Source: Fallopia convolvulus (Eukaryota > Streptophyta > Magnoliopsida > Caryophyllales > Polygonaceae). Taken from it: a DNA stretch of 64,000 nt. Shown here one piece after another: positions 34,898-46,288 of the stretch; position 1 is the stretch's first letter, and each line of letters begins with the position of its first letter. The notes beneath the pieces are model-generated. The model saw only the letters and a list, made by a program, of their open reading frames with translations. It was not told where the DNA came from and did not search any database. The position numbers and the translations under genes are program-made. The DNA lies in the NCBI GenBank assembly GCA_964016875.1, contig OZ024724.1:14612501-14676500 (forward strand), given 5' to 3'.

Positions 34898-36180
34898 TTA
34901 GTTTCGTCCCCGAAACTAGGAAAGACTTAGGGTGGTACAAGGTTATCACGGAAAGCTCCTAACGCTCACATCCGTGAGGAAACAAGAAAAGGTCTAGTAC
35001 CCCCTTAAAGAACATTTCGTTCTTTAGTTGTGATGACTGTACAAGTAGAAGGATTTTTATTGTACCTTTATCTTAAGGAATCGTCAAGTTAGAAATCCTT
35101 AAGAAGATTCCCACATTTGAGCTTATGCAGCTTAATTGGAATCAAGGGATAGGATTGGAAATCCGATTGGTCTGCCTAGCGAAGTAGGCGGGGGTCCAGC
35201 GGTTTTATTCAAAAGCTTGGGTCAACCCTACGGAAGTTCTAGGTTGACTTTCCCAACATAAAAGTCGGACTGCTTATAGAATAAGCATCCTAATTGGAAC
35301 GAGTGTTTTTGTGCTTCAAGGAAGCGAGTATAAACGAATAATCCATTCTATACTTCTAGAAAAGAGTCATTGCGGAAGAATTCTTTTAAAATGGATGTTT
35401 GACAACTGTCGATATGGAATCGAAGTTTCGAATATGTAAGGGCCATGCCTTAGAAGAAGAATTTCGATTTATGTTTCCTAACGAAGTTACTATTGAGATA
35501 GGGGATGGTTATTTTCCAAGAGGGAGTAACCGTCATTAAAAATGTCGTATTCGAATATATATTATACTATCGAGGAATGGTTCGAGCGTCCCTTTATATT
35601 CTGTTTTACAGTATAACAAAAATGTAGTTTTTCCTAAGCAAGGTCAAACTCGAGAGACTGCGTGGTTAGTTCCACCAATGTGATCAGTATCGGGGAACTA
35701 TATCCAATACAATCGCCTCAAGTGTATATCTTCATAGGAATAAGATCTGAAATTCTACCTCAACCACGTGGCCAAGGTGGGAGGTAAAAGTTCATCCTTA
35801 TTCACCACCATGAATCTATACCGAATATTTGATTTTATAGTTTCCTATTTCATTTTGGCATAAAAGTAAATTTTTAGGCGAACTTAATCATGCAGTGAAT
35901 ATGTCATAAAGTTAAATCAGGGTTTAGCTCGAACTTTCTCCTCTATTAAGTTCGTGATGGAACACGGTCTTTGGTTTGATACGCAAGGATATAATATGAT
36001 AACCAAAATCATAATATAAATTTCCACAATGAGACACTCTTACAAGGAAGAGTGTCACCGGAATGGTTCAACAATAGCATCCACTGTTGCACTACAAAAG
36101 TGCCTTAAGGGCTACACTAATATGATTACGAAGATTAAACGCGGATAGTAAGGAGGATCCAACTATTTCCTTTGAACATC
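34898..36180. other. Non-coding internal region of A where pol is missing
   Basis: In B the protease-to-chromodomain region occupies this position. In A similarity to B ends just after gag (about 36190) and no pol motif is present in any frame. The sequence is of unknown origin. Confidence 0.65.
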
Positions 36181-36364
36181 TAAAGCAAAAGGTTTGTCAC
36201 TGGGGTGCATCTCATAGAACTATTGATCTTGACGCTGGGATGTATTCGACCTCTTTCCTTCATCCAGATCTGTAGACTGCACTGAAGTAGTACCCGTCAT
36301 CCCGCTGGAAAGCTAAGGGTATTGGGACATTGTGTCGGAGTGAGTTGGTCTTGACTTATTTGTT

Positions 36365-37462
36365 GGTTGCCTACGAAATTGGCGGAGATGTCCGTCTCTC
36401 CCACAGTTGAAACACTTACTAAGATTCCTAGTACGGTTTCGGTTGATATGTCCCGGTTCTTCGCAGTTGTGACAGACTATAGAGCTCTTCTTGGTTTCCG
36501 GGCCTTGGAATGGTTTAGACTTAGTTGGCTCGGACTCAGTCTTGCTCTTCTTTGGTCAGCCTGAACTTTGTGGAGATTCTGCCCTCTTAAATTTGCCATT
36601 CTCCTTGTTATGAGTTCGCTCCAATCTTCTACCCTTGGTGCAGGTTCCTCGAGCAAGGATTTTGCCATGTGGGTCGCATCCACATATTCTCCCAACGTTG
36701 TGCACTTGCGATAACTCATCAGAGCTTTTATTTCTGGGCTCAGTAATTCATGGAACCGTTGAATTCTCTCTGCCTTAGTGGGGTATTTCTTTGTGGCACC
36801 TTCCATTTGGGATTTAAGCTTCGTTGCCTCGGGTATGCTTGGTCCACCAATCTTTTGGTGAGGAACCGGATAGAGCTTCTCTTTTTCCCAGGTTGTCCAG
36901 AAGTGATACAACATCTTCGCTTTAAACATTGCCCAATTCAAAATTGGTTGTTCCGACAAGTTTGAACGTTCCCACCATTCTCGTGCTCCTCCCCTTAGCT
37001 GAAGGGAGGCAAGGTGCACCTTTTCCACTTGTTTGCACTCAAGCGTGCTTAGGAGGCATTCCATTTGTGAGAACCATCTTACTATCTCGTTGGTTTCTCC
37101 CGTACCGTCATAAAGGTCTGGCTTTAATGAGGAAAAAGTTCTCAGGTTCTTGTCACGCTCTGAGCAAATCATTGATGAAGAAATCTGAACGATATTATCC
37201 TTTGTTTGCTGGTTTGACCTTCTCCCGCTATCTTCTTCACGTCGGGCAATGTAGTTGGAGACATCTCATGACTGAATTGTTCCATGTGGACTCTTGCAGC
37301 TTCGATCCTTAAAGGACCACTTTCCACCGTCCTTGGTGGGCACGGAACTTGTTGATGTGGGTCCTCTTGATTTTGACTAGGGTGCTTAGACCCTCGATCA
37401 TTTTCCTGAGGCGGTTTGCAAACAAAGGTGCTCCTATAGTTTTTCTCTTGAGGGTTTGCCAT
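36365..37462 (-). pseudogene. gag: gag of chromovirus A
   Basis: A first frame from ATG 37462 shifts near 37170 into a second frame (37172-36477) with the gag core PDLYDGTGETNEIVRWFSQM, GGAREWWERS and AERIQRFHELLSPEIKALM. Two zinc knuckles follow in broken frames: CHNCEEPGHINRNR, in which the last Cys is Arg, and CFNCGRDGHLRQFR, also lacking its last Cys. It is related to the gag of B (VQYWFSHMERLL, AGEWWESS). The damaged knuckles and the frameshift suggest that it no longer works. Confidence 0.85.
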
Positions 37463-38615
37463 CTTCCGACGCTGAAATTTTGATTTTCTTCTAAGGTCTA
37501 CAAGGAAGGAATGGTTAGCAAGGTGTAAGAGGACTATCCGAACTAATAATGGAAAACAAAGGTTAGGAAGAAGTAACGTCGAGTAGGGAAGAGTACTAAT
37601 TTAGTTGTGACGAATAGGAAAACGTGTGCACTAATCGTCCAAATGATGAGGCAACTTCATAACTCACTAGGCATGTCGGGCAACTTAGCGAATATATATG
37701 TCCCATAATGTCTTGGTACTAGCAATTTCTTTTCTAACTTCATTGTCATCGTGTTGACTTATCAAAATCGAGGCAAAGAAAAGTTCATGACGTGGCTTTC
37801 GCATAGCCTTATTATGGTTGGCTTAATCGGTTGACAAAATCAAATATCATGCCATGTTTCCATATGTTAGTTGAGCAAATCCTAACTGCTTGTCGGTACG
37901 TCGGATTAGTATATCTTTCATTGGTCGGAAATCTCTACCACTCCTTTATTGATAGATCATTGTTTGTCCCTCCCATATTTCTCGATAATCTGTTTCGAGA
38001 TCGGGTTACGTAGAGACATGTTAGATCTTTAGTCGACTAAGCCTTCCTTGGTGTTCTCTTTGCAAATTTCTATCTTCCCGTGAGTCATTGGCTTGGTAAT
38101 TTTGTCTGTTATGGAAACGTAAGTATTACCTTTAGTTGGCGCGACTTCTTGTAATTCCATATGAACATGAATTTATCTTTTGGTAGAACCTTTTTCTGAA
38201 AAATGGCTAATAATCGACATTCATATAGAATATCCGTAATTCTATATATTGAAGAAGGATATAGTCGTTTTTGTTAACTTCCAAGTATAGGCAAGAAATG
38301 ACGCGTAAGTTTAGAGAAGAGAGAATTTTTTTTAGAACATTTATGGAAACTGATTACAGAGGCTTCATATAAAAAGCCATTACACTAGGGACGGAAAAGA
38401 AACAATGTCGACTCGACCTTTCAAAGATAAAACGAAAGTCGGGAGGAGCGGACTAGCTCCCTCTTTTACAACGAGGAGATATAATTAAGACAAAGCCTAG
38501 GGACGAAATCAAAGCTACTATCGACCTGACTATTCAAGGACAAAATGAATAGTCGAGTTAAGTGGACTACTTAGAGTTTCACACTTCTTAATGATAAACA
38601 ACCGAATTTTTAGCC
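37463..38615. other. Spacer between the extra ORF and gag in A
   Basis: About 1.15 kb with no recognised domain; the corresponding spacer in B is only about 256 bp, so this part of A has gained sequence or B has lost it. Confidence 0.5.
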
Positions 38616-39305
38616 CTAGGGTGTGCTTAGGAAACAAAAGGTGTCCAAGAATCCTTCATCGAACAAATTTTCATCGAGGGTGCCTCCTTCGTGGTTCAAC
38701 AGTAATTGGGCTTGCTCAATGTGCCGACGGGTTGCAGCTATATAGCCACTGTTGATCGCAAGACGAGCATGGAGTTGGGCGTCCTCGTTTTGGTATGACC
38801 TCAATTCATCCAACCACACTTCCTTGCGTTGGATGAGGTAGTCTTACTATGGTTGACGAACCGTTGTTGGGTCTGGGCCTCTGATTAGAGATGGTTTTCT
38901 TCCTTGACCAGTTGCTTGGTGATGGGATGACTCTCCCAGAGTCCAGTTAGCCCATCCACCCACTTGATAGGTCATTGGAACTTGACTAGTGATTTTGTGA
39001 CGTGGAGTCCCCGTCATGCGTCCCCATGGATGATATCCCGAGAATTCTTGCTCAGTGATTTCCGGACTTGCTTGGCCGGGAAGTGAATTATTAACTCCTC
39101 CCTCGAGGAATGCTTCTTCAAGGTTCTCTTCCTCGAGATTCGCTTCGGGTGCATTTTCATGCATCTCTTCTTGTGGAGCTAGCTCGGGGTTGTCTTCGGG
39201 GTATCCATTTGGCAAAAACGGCCATTGAGCGAAAGCCGCGTCAAGCTCTTGAGCGGCCTTTTTGGCTTCTTCCCCGATTCGGGTTTGGCTTCTAGTGAGA
39301 TCCAT
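38616..39305 (-). pseudogene. Extra acidic ORF upstream of gag in A
   Basis: The frame starts at ATG 39305, at the position corresponding to the start of the B ORF at 55068, and is broken only by two adjacent stops (TAG TAA at about 38844-38849) before continuing to 38616. The N-terminal half is rich in Glu and Asp (EEMHENAPEANLEEENLEEA). The C-terminal half has a helical stretch and the segment RRHIEQAQLLL, then DENLFDEGFLDT, which aligns with RRIEQANILL and DETLFEEGFLNT in B. No known family is recognised. It lies between the 5' leader and gag. Confidence 0.7.
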
Positions 39306-39803
39306 TTCTGTAGAGGAGAAGAAGGCGTTAATATAGAATATCCTTTGATTCTATAAGGGGAAGACATGTTGAAGGAAGTTGAGGTTTTGAAAATTACTAA
39401 AACAAAGTTTTATTTAATACATTTCATTTTCTTGGTCCTATTAAAGGTCTTAAGATTTTTCTCTTAGAACATGTGACTTTATGAAGTAAATTTTGGGATT
39501 ACTAACAAGTTTCCTAGGGTGAAGGTATAAGGTTCTAGTTTTAAGTTTCCTAAAGGAACACTTACATTCTTGATAAGTTGAAAAGTTCATACCACTTAAG
39601 TTTTTCAAAAGATAGAAAAGATTTTGAGAAAAAGTTAGTTAGTTCTAGAACTAAGTATTTGCTATTTAAGGTTTCTAATATTTTCGGGAAATATTTTCTT
39701 AGCTAAGAATTTGAAATTGGAAGGGTACTATTCCTAGGTTTTCTTTTAAAAGAGTAAAGAAGAAAATCTTCAAAAATTGGAAGTCCTAAATAGTGGAAGA
39801 AAA
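39306..39803 (-). other. 5' leader of chromovirus A (truncated)
   Basis: Aligns with the B leader at 55069-55620, for example CTAAAGGAACACTTACATT and TTTCTAATATTTTCGGGAA, then stops at the start of the LTR at 39804, about 90 nt short of where the PBS would be. Confidence 0.75.
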
Positions 39804-42674
39804 TATAACACCCCTATTTTACAACACTGGGTATTACCGCCAGTGACCTCAGACTTTACCGTCCAAAGTCACCCAAGGCTTTTAGAATGATATAGAACAA
39901 TTAAATGCGGAATAAAAACATATTACATAATGAGAAAAGGTGCTCCCGAGGGAGACTTGGTTCTTACAAACATATTACATCGTTGATAAATATAAAGTTG
40001 TTCGGAAATTTAAATGCGAAACTAACTTGTCCTTGAAACATATTGAAACCAAAACAAAATGATGAACGAAGTACATCTTGAAAATTCTCGTTCTTCCTTC
40101 ATCTTCACTTCGCTTCACACCTTATGGGGATTCCTAGATTCTGACATAATTCGCGAGGGGCGATAGAATGCCAGGCAAACATGCGGAAAAGAAGAATTAG
40201 TCTAAGAGACTAAGCAAGCGGGAATGGAACTTCCCGAGGTAAGTTCGGTAACTTTTAACTATTTTCGAGAGAGATGAACGGGTTGTGTTTACGATGAGGC
40301 TATACGATAAGGCTTGTTTATGTGGAGCTTTAATGGTTCGAAGAAGAGTATATCTTAAGCAAAGATAACTCGAAAAGCGATAGAAGAACTACTAGATTGT
40401 AGACTTCTCTAGGATTTCAATAGAATGTTGGGAACATTTATTAATTCATACAAGTGAAAACCTCTCGCGCTTTTGAGCGGACCGAGAGCCGGAACGATCA
40501 TTTGAGACCGGTCCGGTTTTGGTATCTTAAATGTGCATACGCACTTATCTTAAATAGTGACGAAAATATTCAATCTTGTTGATGACTTTTACAAGAGAGT
40601 GGTGGGACACGGATAAACCGAGCCACCCGAAGGAGAACTTCAATTCCCCTGCACTTAGCTAGAGTGCGCTCAATCCCTCCTTGCAATTGGAGCGGATGGA
40701 GATCATGATCCCGAAAGTCGTATGGACGTACGACTTAGTAAAATTATATAGAGGTGTCGACTAACTCGCACCCCTTTCTAGTTTATTCAACTCAAATCTC
40801 TGAACGAGATTGTAAGCAATCAAGAGTACACAAACTAACAAGTATAATCCTAGCAAGGAATATAATATTTACTATGCTAAGAAGGGTCGTTATTTCTAGC
40901 AATCGATATTATTTCCTAGGTTCATTTTTATTAAGCATACAAGAAGTTCCCAACATCGAGAGATATCATATAGACGGATATAAAAGGGGACAAGGGGAAA
41001 TTCCACTTGCCTTAGTGTAACGAGTTCTAGCAACGAGCTTTGACGAAACTTAGGCGATTTCCTACTACGAGCGAGGATTCTGACCTAATGATATGGAATT
41101 TACGAAAAGGTTCAAAACACGATTCTTCTACTAACGTTCGGATCACCTCTTATAATGTTTTTATAAGAGGATTTGAATTTCTAAATTATTATAATAATAA
41201 TTTAGAAAGTTATTTTCTTTAAAATAATAATATTCCTTTATTATTATTTTGATTTTTGTAATATCCTTAATTCCGAAAATCTTCTATTAAAATAATTATT
41301 AATTAATCCTTTTTATTAGAAAGTTTCCTTAAATAGAAATATCTACTTTTCCTTACAAGGTAACTTGCCTATAAAACTTTTACTCTTATTTGTTCTATTT
41401 CCATAACCCTTTTATACTATAAGGTTCATAAAATATCTTTGATCATATTTATATATTATGATATTATAGTTCATAACATAGAATCTTTTCTATATTTAAT
41501 TGATTTCTTTTCAAGCAAGTCTACTTTATGTTATAAAATATACTAGTTTTATTATAATATCATACTTGATATATTTAATTTTGAACTTAGGTCTTTCCAT
41601 AAATCTCTACACTAGAAGCTCATTAACATTCCTATGTTCTTATATAAGATTCTAATAATATTTTATTTAATATTAGCATATTTTCATGAAATCATTGTCT
41701 AGGTTAAACTATAGTCTCTAGATCTCCATCATATTCTATACTTTAAACTCATATGCTAATGACAATATTTTATTATATCCTTCATAATAGCTAACACCTT
41801 TTAATATGTTCCTCATATAAAAGATATGCTAAGTTTGTATTGAATGAATACTTTATACTAAATTCCTTATATTTACTCAACTTTATAATTTCTATATCTT
41901 TTATAGCTTAGGCCATGCATGACTTTTCTCTACTAGAACTTTATTAAAAACCTTTATAAAGATGATATTAGTTTTATTTCATAATCTTTTGATTTCTAAG
42001 GTCATAATATGATATCATCCTTTGTATAGAACATGCATAATATTTCTAAGCTTCTTATTTTGATCTAAGGTAGGATAATACTAAATATGGACTTTTCATA
42101 CTATATTAATTTTATGATATCTATTTATATCTTGCAATAGCATGCATGTAATAAAATCATGAATATATCCACTTAATTTTATTTAGCCTAAGTTACCATA
42201 GTAAAAACAATGTGTTTCTAGTTTCTTCCAACTAACAAGATCTCACTCATTATTTTTATTCCCTTAAATCCTAAATATAGTCTAACAATTTATAAAAGAC
42301 TTTTAATTAAATAACTACATAATTGGATAATATAATTTTAAGATAGAAAAATATACTTTTGGTATTCTGTAATTACAGAACACTTGGAGAAAGGCAGAGG
42401 AGGAGGACAGGCGGGCAGGGGCGGCGCGGCTAGGGCTCCGGCGAGGCTGTCGGCGGCACCAGGCGACGGCGGCGGTGCTCCGGTGGTTCGGCGACAACGG
42501 GCTGGTGGTGGCCGACGTCTTCCAAGGGGGAGAAGGGGAAAATTTGTGGTGTTTTTGTGGTGTTTTAATGGAGAAAAACAACTTGGGTGATGACTGATTT
42601 TTGAAACTTGAGAGAGCAATTGCTAGAAGAGATAGAGGAGAGTGAAGTGTGTGATTGAAGATGATGAATAGGAG

Positions 42675-42687
42675 CCCTTTTATAGGC
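42675..42687 (-). promoter_or_regulatory. TATA box of the chromovirus B LTR
   Basis: Minus strand GCCTATAAAAGGG, at the same LTR position as 34230-34243. Confidence 0.8.
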
Positions 42688-42964
42688 AAATTGGGAGAAG
42701 CCATGGATCCATGCCATGGGGAATTCACCAATGGTGGTGGAGGGAGTGCTCATCCATTGTCCTCTTGTGTGCTTCTTCAAAGGTGATGTGGGGTGAGGTC
42801 ACAATGGTGGTAAAGCAAGCAAGAGGGGAGGTGGTAGAGCATGCAATGGTCACCCTTCTAATCTACGTAAAATCAATCAGACAAAAGTCTGATGTTCAAA
42901 TTGGGAGAAGGGAGCTCTTTGAAATAAGATAAGAGGGTTGGGTTGGATGAACAAGAATTTGTAA

Positions 42965-43049
42965 ATGGTCTAGCGGAATGGGAGAGGGGCGTTTGAGGGG
43001 TAGAGTGCAAGAGGTCTCGGGTTCAAATCCCGGCTCTTGCATTCTTTTT
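42965..43049 (+). ncRNA. tRNA-like Pol III cassette antisense in the B LTR
   Basis: Box A TGGTCTAGCGG (42965-42975), box B GGTTCAAATCC (43020-43030), the same GCAAGAG/CTCTTGC pairing and a T-rich end (TTCTTTTT). The stretch between the boxes differs considerably from the A copy while boxes and stem are unchanged, which suggests constraint or recent sharing. Expression is not shown. Confidence 0.6.
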
Positions 43050-43348
43050 GCTAAACTTGTACTTAGTTTTCTAGGCTCTTATGTAAGTTATTTCCTAGAA
43101 TAAATTAAATTGCCAAAGGACATTATTTTTATTTAAAGCTCTTTCTATTAATTTCCTCACTTTATTAAACTATGCCCCTCAAGTTATTTTATTAAATTTT
43201 TATCTATTTCAACTTTCTTGATAATCTCTTTCAAAAGAGAATAATAGAAATTAATTTGATATTAAAAATCCTCCTTTTTAATTTAGAGAAAATAATTGAT
43301 GATAAATATTATATTATAAAAAAAGCTTGGAATATCGCGGATATTACA

Positions 43349-43364
43349 ATAGTACCCCCTTAAA
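43349..43364 (-). promoter_or_regulatory. Polypurine tract of chromovirus B
   Basis: Plus strand ATAGTACCCCCTTAAA directly inside the 3' LTR; purine-rich on the minus strand, as in A. Confidence 0.8.
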
Positions 43365-43496
43365 TAAGTTTCGTCCCCGAAACTTAGAGAAAATAGGGCA
43401 GTACCAGGATGTAGAGACAAAAGCAATTACAGGTCAAGACTTGCAAGGATTCTATGGGGTCTAGTACCCCCTTAAAAGGATTACCACTAGTGGTGT

Positions 43497-43678
43497 TCAA
43501 GAGGACATTAACTCTGGGAAACGCCTCTGCATGTCTTGCTCGGTTTCCCAGGTTTCCCAAGTTGTACCTTCGTTGCCATCCTTGGACCAGAGTACACGGA
43601 CTAAAGGTACTTCTTTGTTGCGCAATTGCTTGATTCGGTGCTCTACAATCTTGATTGGTCTCTCTTCGTATGTGCCAT
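43497..43678 (-). pseudogene. C-terminal chromodomain piece of the B integrase
   Basis: Reads TYEERPIKIVEHRIKQLRNK, EVPLVRVLWSKDG and TTWETWETEQDM, then RRFPELM. It is the continuation of the integrase reading frame that breaks off at 49151 on the other side of element C. A 9-bp duplication (CCCAGGTTT/CCCAAGTTG) gives the repeated WETWETE. Chromodomain-like tails guide integration into particular chromatin. Confidence 0.85.
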
Positions 43679-45110
43679 TGATAGCATGCATTTAGGTGTT
43701 AGTTTTAGGGCATATTTATGTTTAAATCTTAGTTAGTTGTTTGCTTTTTGTGTGGTTTTCGTAGTTTTTGCATTTCGGTGTCTACTCTTGTGCTTTCATG
43801 TTTTTAGGTCATTTTGAGGAGCAAGGATTGGTTAAGTCGAAGGATTCAAGATTAGAGATATTCAAGTCTCTTTTCCAAGGATATTCAAGCCACTAGCGAT
43901 GATGATTAAGACCCAAGAGGTTGTGGAAAAGAACGCATAGAACCGGGTAATCCATTGATGTTGTTGTTTCGACACCACTTTCTTGTAACGCTTATTTCGG
44001 GAGCTACAGTGATCGGATGAAGCTGAATTTGGTATCATTAGAAAACTAACTCGAAGAGTTACAATTCATATTTTTACTCCAAGTTCAAATTCCAACTCTA
44101 AGTGGGTCAAAACAACATCCGAAAGTACCGTCAAAATGCTGTCAAGACAAGAGCCGCGATCGCGTCCAACCTATACCGCGATCGCGGCTATGGCGGTCGC
44201 AACCCCAACTTATTTTTCACGCGAGGAGATCTTCCGCCTATCTTTATTGCCTTTTTACTATATCTTTCCTTTCGTATTTTTAATTGACTATTTAAACCTA
44301 GTTTCAACCTTTGTTTGAGGTATTCGCTCTTAGACCTAATTTCAGACTTTTGTGTTTTTTCTCATGGAGAACTAAACTCCCTAAATTGTAGTCAAGTTGA
44401 AGCTTTTCAGACTCAAGTTGTTGTGAGGTTCGTCTATTCAGGTTTATTTCTATATGTTGTTTCAATTCTCTTGTGCGTAATTCATATTGATTGTGTTGAT
44501 TTCTTCAGGCTTAGCTAACTTGTTGGAATTAATATTATCTATTGCTAGATTTAAGTTTTCTCGTAGCAAAGCCTGATCTTTGTAGCAACTCAATTGATTT
44601 AGGACTCGTTGGACTAAAACAATTGAGAAGAGATTTGAATGCATGTTAATTGTTTGACTCGTTGGAATTCAATTGCATGTATCCTGTTTATCCTTGTTCT
44701 TAATGCTAATATCCTTATTATTTATGATCGTTTCATGAATTGTTTGGATGTTAAGTTGCATGTCTCGTTGCCATGTTATAATTCTGATCAGGATAGGAAT
44801 AACTGAAAGAAATAACTTGTTTGAATCTAGGATCAATAACTTGAGGAAGAAAAGTGGATACTTGAATAGGATTGATTTTCCCTAATTGATAAAAATCCAA
44901 CTTTTGCATTGTTTGATTGCTTGCTTTGTTTGTTTCAATTCTTAGTTTCTAGTTTTAATTCCAAAATTCGCCTTTGTTACCTCTTTGAGTTGATAATAAT
45001 AAAACTTAGGATACAAGTGTCTCTTGGGTTCGACCCCGACTTACTGACTATACTAGTTTAGTAATTAGGGAATTATTTTTGATTTGGCATCAACGATTTT
45101 AAGCCAGTCA
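43679..45110 (+). repeat. 5' LTR of element C
   Basis: 1432 bp. A TATA-like ACTATTTAAACC lies at about 44287-44298. About 80-130 bp upstream are GC-rich palindromes: CCGCGATCGCGT (44154-44165, last base changed) and CCGCGATCGCGG (44176-44187). Confidence 0.95.
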
Positions 45111-45115
45111 AATTT

Positions 45116-45133
45116 TGGCGCCGTTGCCGGGGA
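45116..45133 (+). promoter_or_regulatory. Primer-binding site of element C
   Basis: TGGCGCCGTTGCCGGGGA, 5 nt after the LTR, the sequence used by plant Athila-group elements (tRNA-Asp type) and also found in element D. Confidence 0.85.
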
Positions 45134-45214
45134 CACTTTGTTTAATTCTAGGTTTTTATTTTTATCAACTTTTGTGTGGACCTATCTTATGGTCCACACC
45201 TGTGCTACTAATCA

Positions 45215-46288
45215 ATGACTATGTTTGAATGTAGACAACTACAGGCTGAACATTTTCATGTGTATTTCTCTAGAGTGCAACAATATTTTCATACACTTGG
45301 TGCTTGGGGCTATCACCCTTGTGAGAGAGAATTATGTCAATGCATCCTAGAAGGGATGAATTCTGAGACTCTACAGTTGGCTGAGTACATGAGCAATTAT
45401 AGGCTATGGTGTATGGTACCAGAAGAGTGTTGGGATTTCTTTTGCTACATGAGCTATCAGTGTGAGCAGGTTGAACAACATCCACCTATGCTCCATCCAG
45501 TTGAGAACTCCTCTTTCAATGCTGAAGATATGTTTGCAAAACTTGCCAATATAGTGGACCAGTTGGGACAAAACACACTAGCTAGTCTCAAGAACATGGA
45601 GACTCAGATTAGTCAAATGGTCACTATTGTGAATAGACTGGAAGCAAGAGGCTCTGAGAATTTGCCTTCACAACCCATAGACCCAATGGAGAATGTGAGT
45701 GCCATTACATTGAGGAGCAAGAAGGAGAAGATCAAAGATGATCTGAATTCTGGTGAAGAACCGCAACCGCTGTTGGACATCCGTGATCATGGATCTACCC
45801 TAGAAGTTGATGATGATTATATGCATTCCGATTTTCCTCTTCTTGAATCTCAAAAGTCAATGCTCATATATCCTTAGGCACTCAAGGACACTATGAAGCC
45901 TATAAAACCAAGTGAGCCTAAGATTGATGCAAGAGATTACATGGAGTTCATCTTTGGTAAGAGTGGTAATGTTGATGAGTTCTTTGATCCATACTGTAAG
46001 TATTCTTTGACTTCACCACTTGTGTTGAATTTGTTTGAGCATATGCCATCTCATAAAAATTGGTCTCACAAGTTTGATAAGTTGAAACGATTTTTAAATG
46101 GTATATTATTCAATTTCAATTTATCCTTATGCTACTTATGTTTTTGTGAGATGTGTTCACAAGCTTTTGACAGGTTGTTAAGGGCATTGACAATGTCTAA
46201 TCTTGTGAATTCATTGCTCTCCATCTATCTTGTGTCCTCACCACCAGACTGTTGCCACTTTGAACCTTCTCCATATTCAAAAGAGTAG
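45215..46288 (+). pseudogene. gag: gag-like frame of element C
   Basis: One reading frame interrupted by a single TAG (45875-45877). The first part resembles a shortened Athila gag, with LASLKNMETQISQMVTIVNR, then LPSQPIDPMENVSAITLRSK, a segment typical of the end of Athila gag. The second part (MKPIKPSEPKIDARDYMEF onward) is not recognised. No zinc knuckle, protease or RT is present. After the frame comes CATTGGGGGACAATGTATTG and AAGCATGGGGGAGGGG, the block usually found just after pol in this lineage, so pol was lost between gag and this block. Confidence 0.75.

Larger units (their letters stand above)
39804..43348 (-). repeat. 3' LTR of chromovirus B
   Basis: 3545 bp, starting TATAACACCCCTATTTTAC (the expected TG has become TA) and ending CGCGGATATTACA. 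Differs by about four bases in 107 from the B 5' LTR fragment at 55702-55808, fewer than from the A LTR. Holds the palindromes at 41146-41208, a perfect TTCTGTAATTACAGAA palindrome near 42365, a GC-rich block (42384-42540), a TATA box and a Pol III-like cassette. Confidence 0.9.

Noticed and set aside
39804..43348. Solo LTR or LTR shared by A and B through recombination
   Set aside because: It is followed by a PPT and B sequence, so it is the 3' LTR of B; on the other side A's leader ends about 90 nt before its PBS, which fits nested insertion better than a shared LTR.
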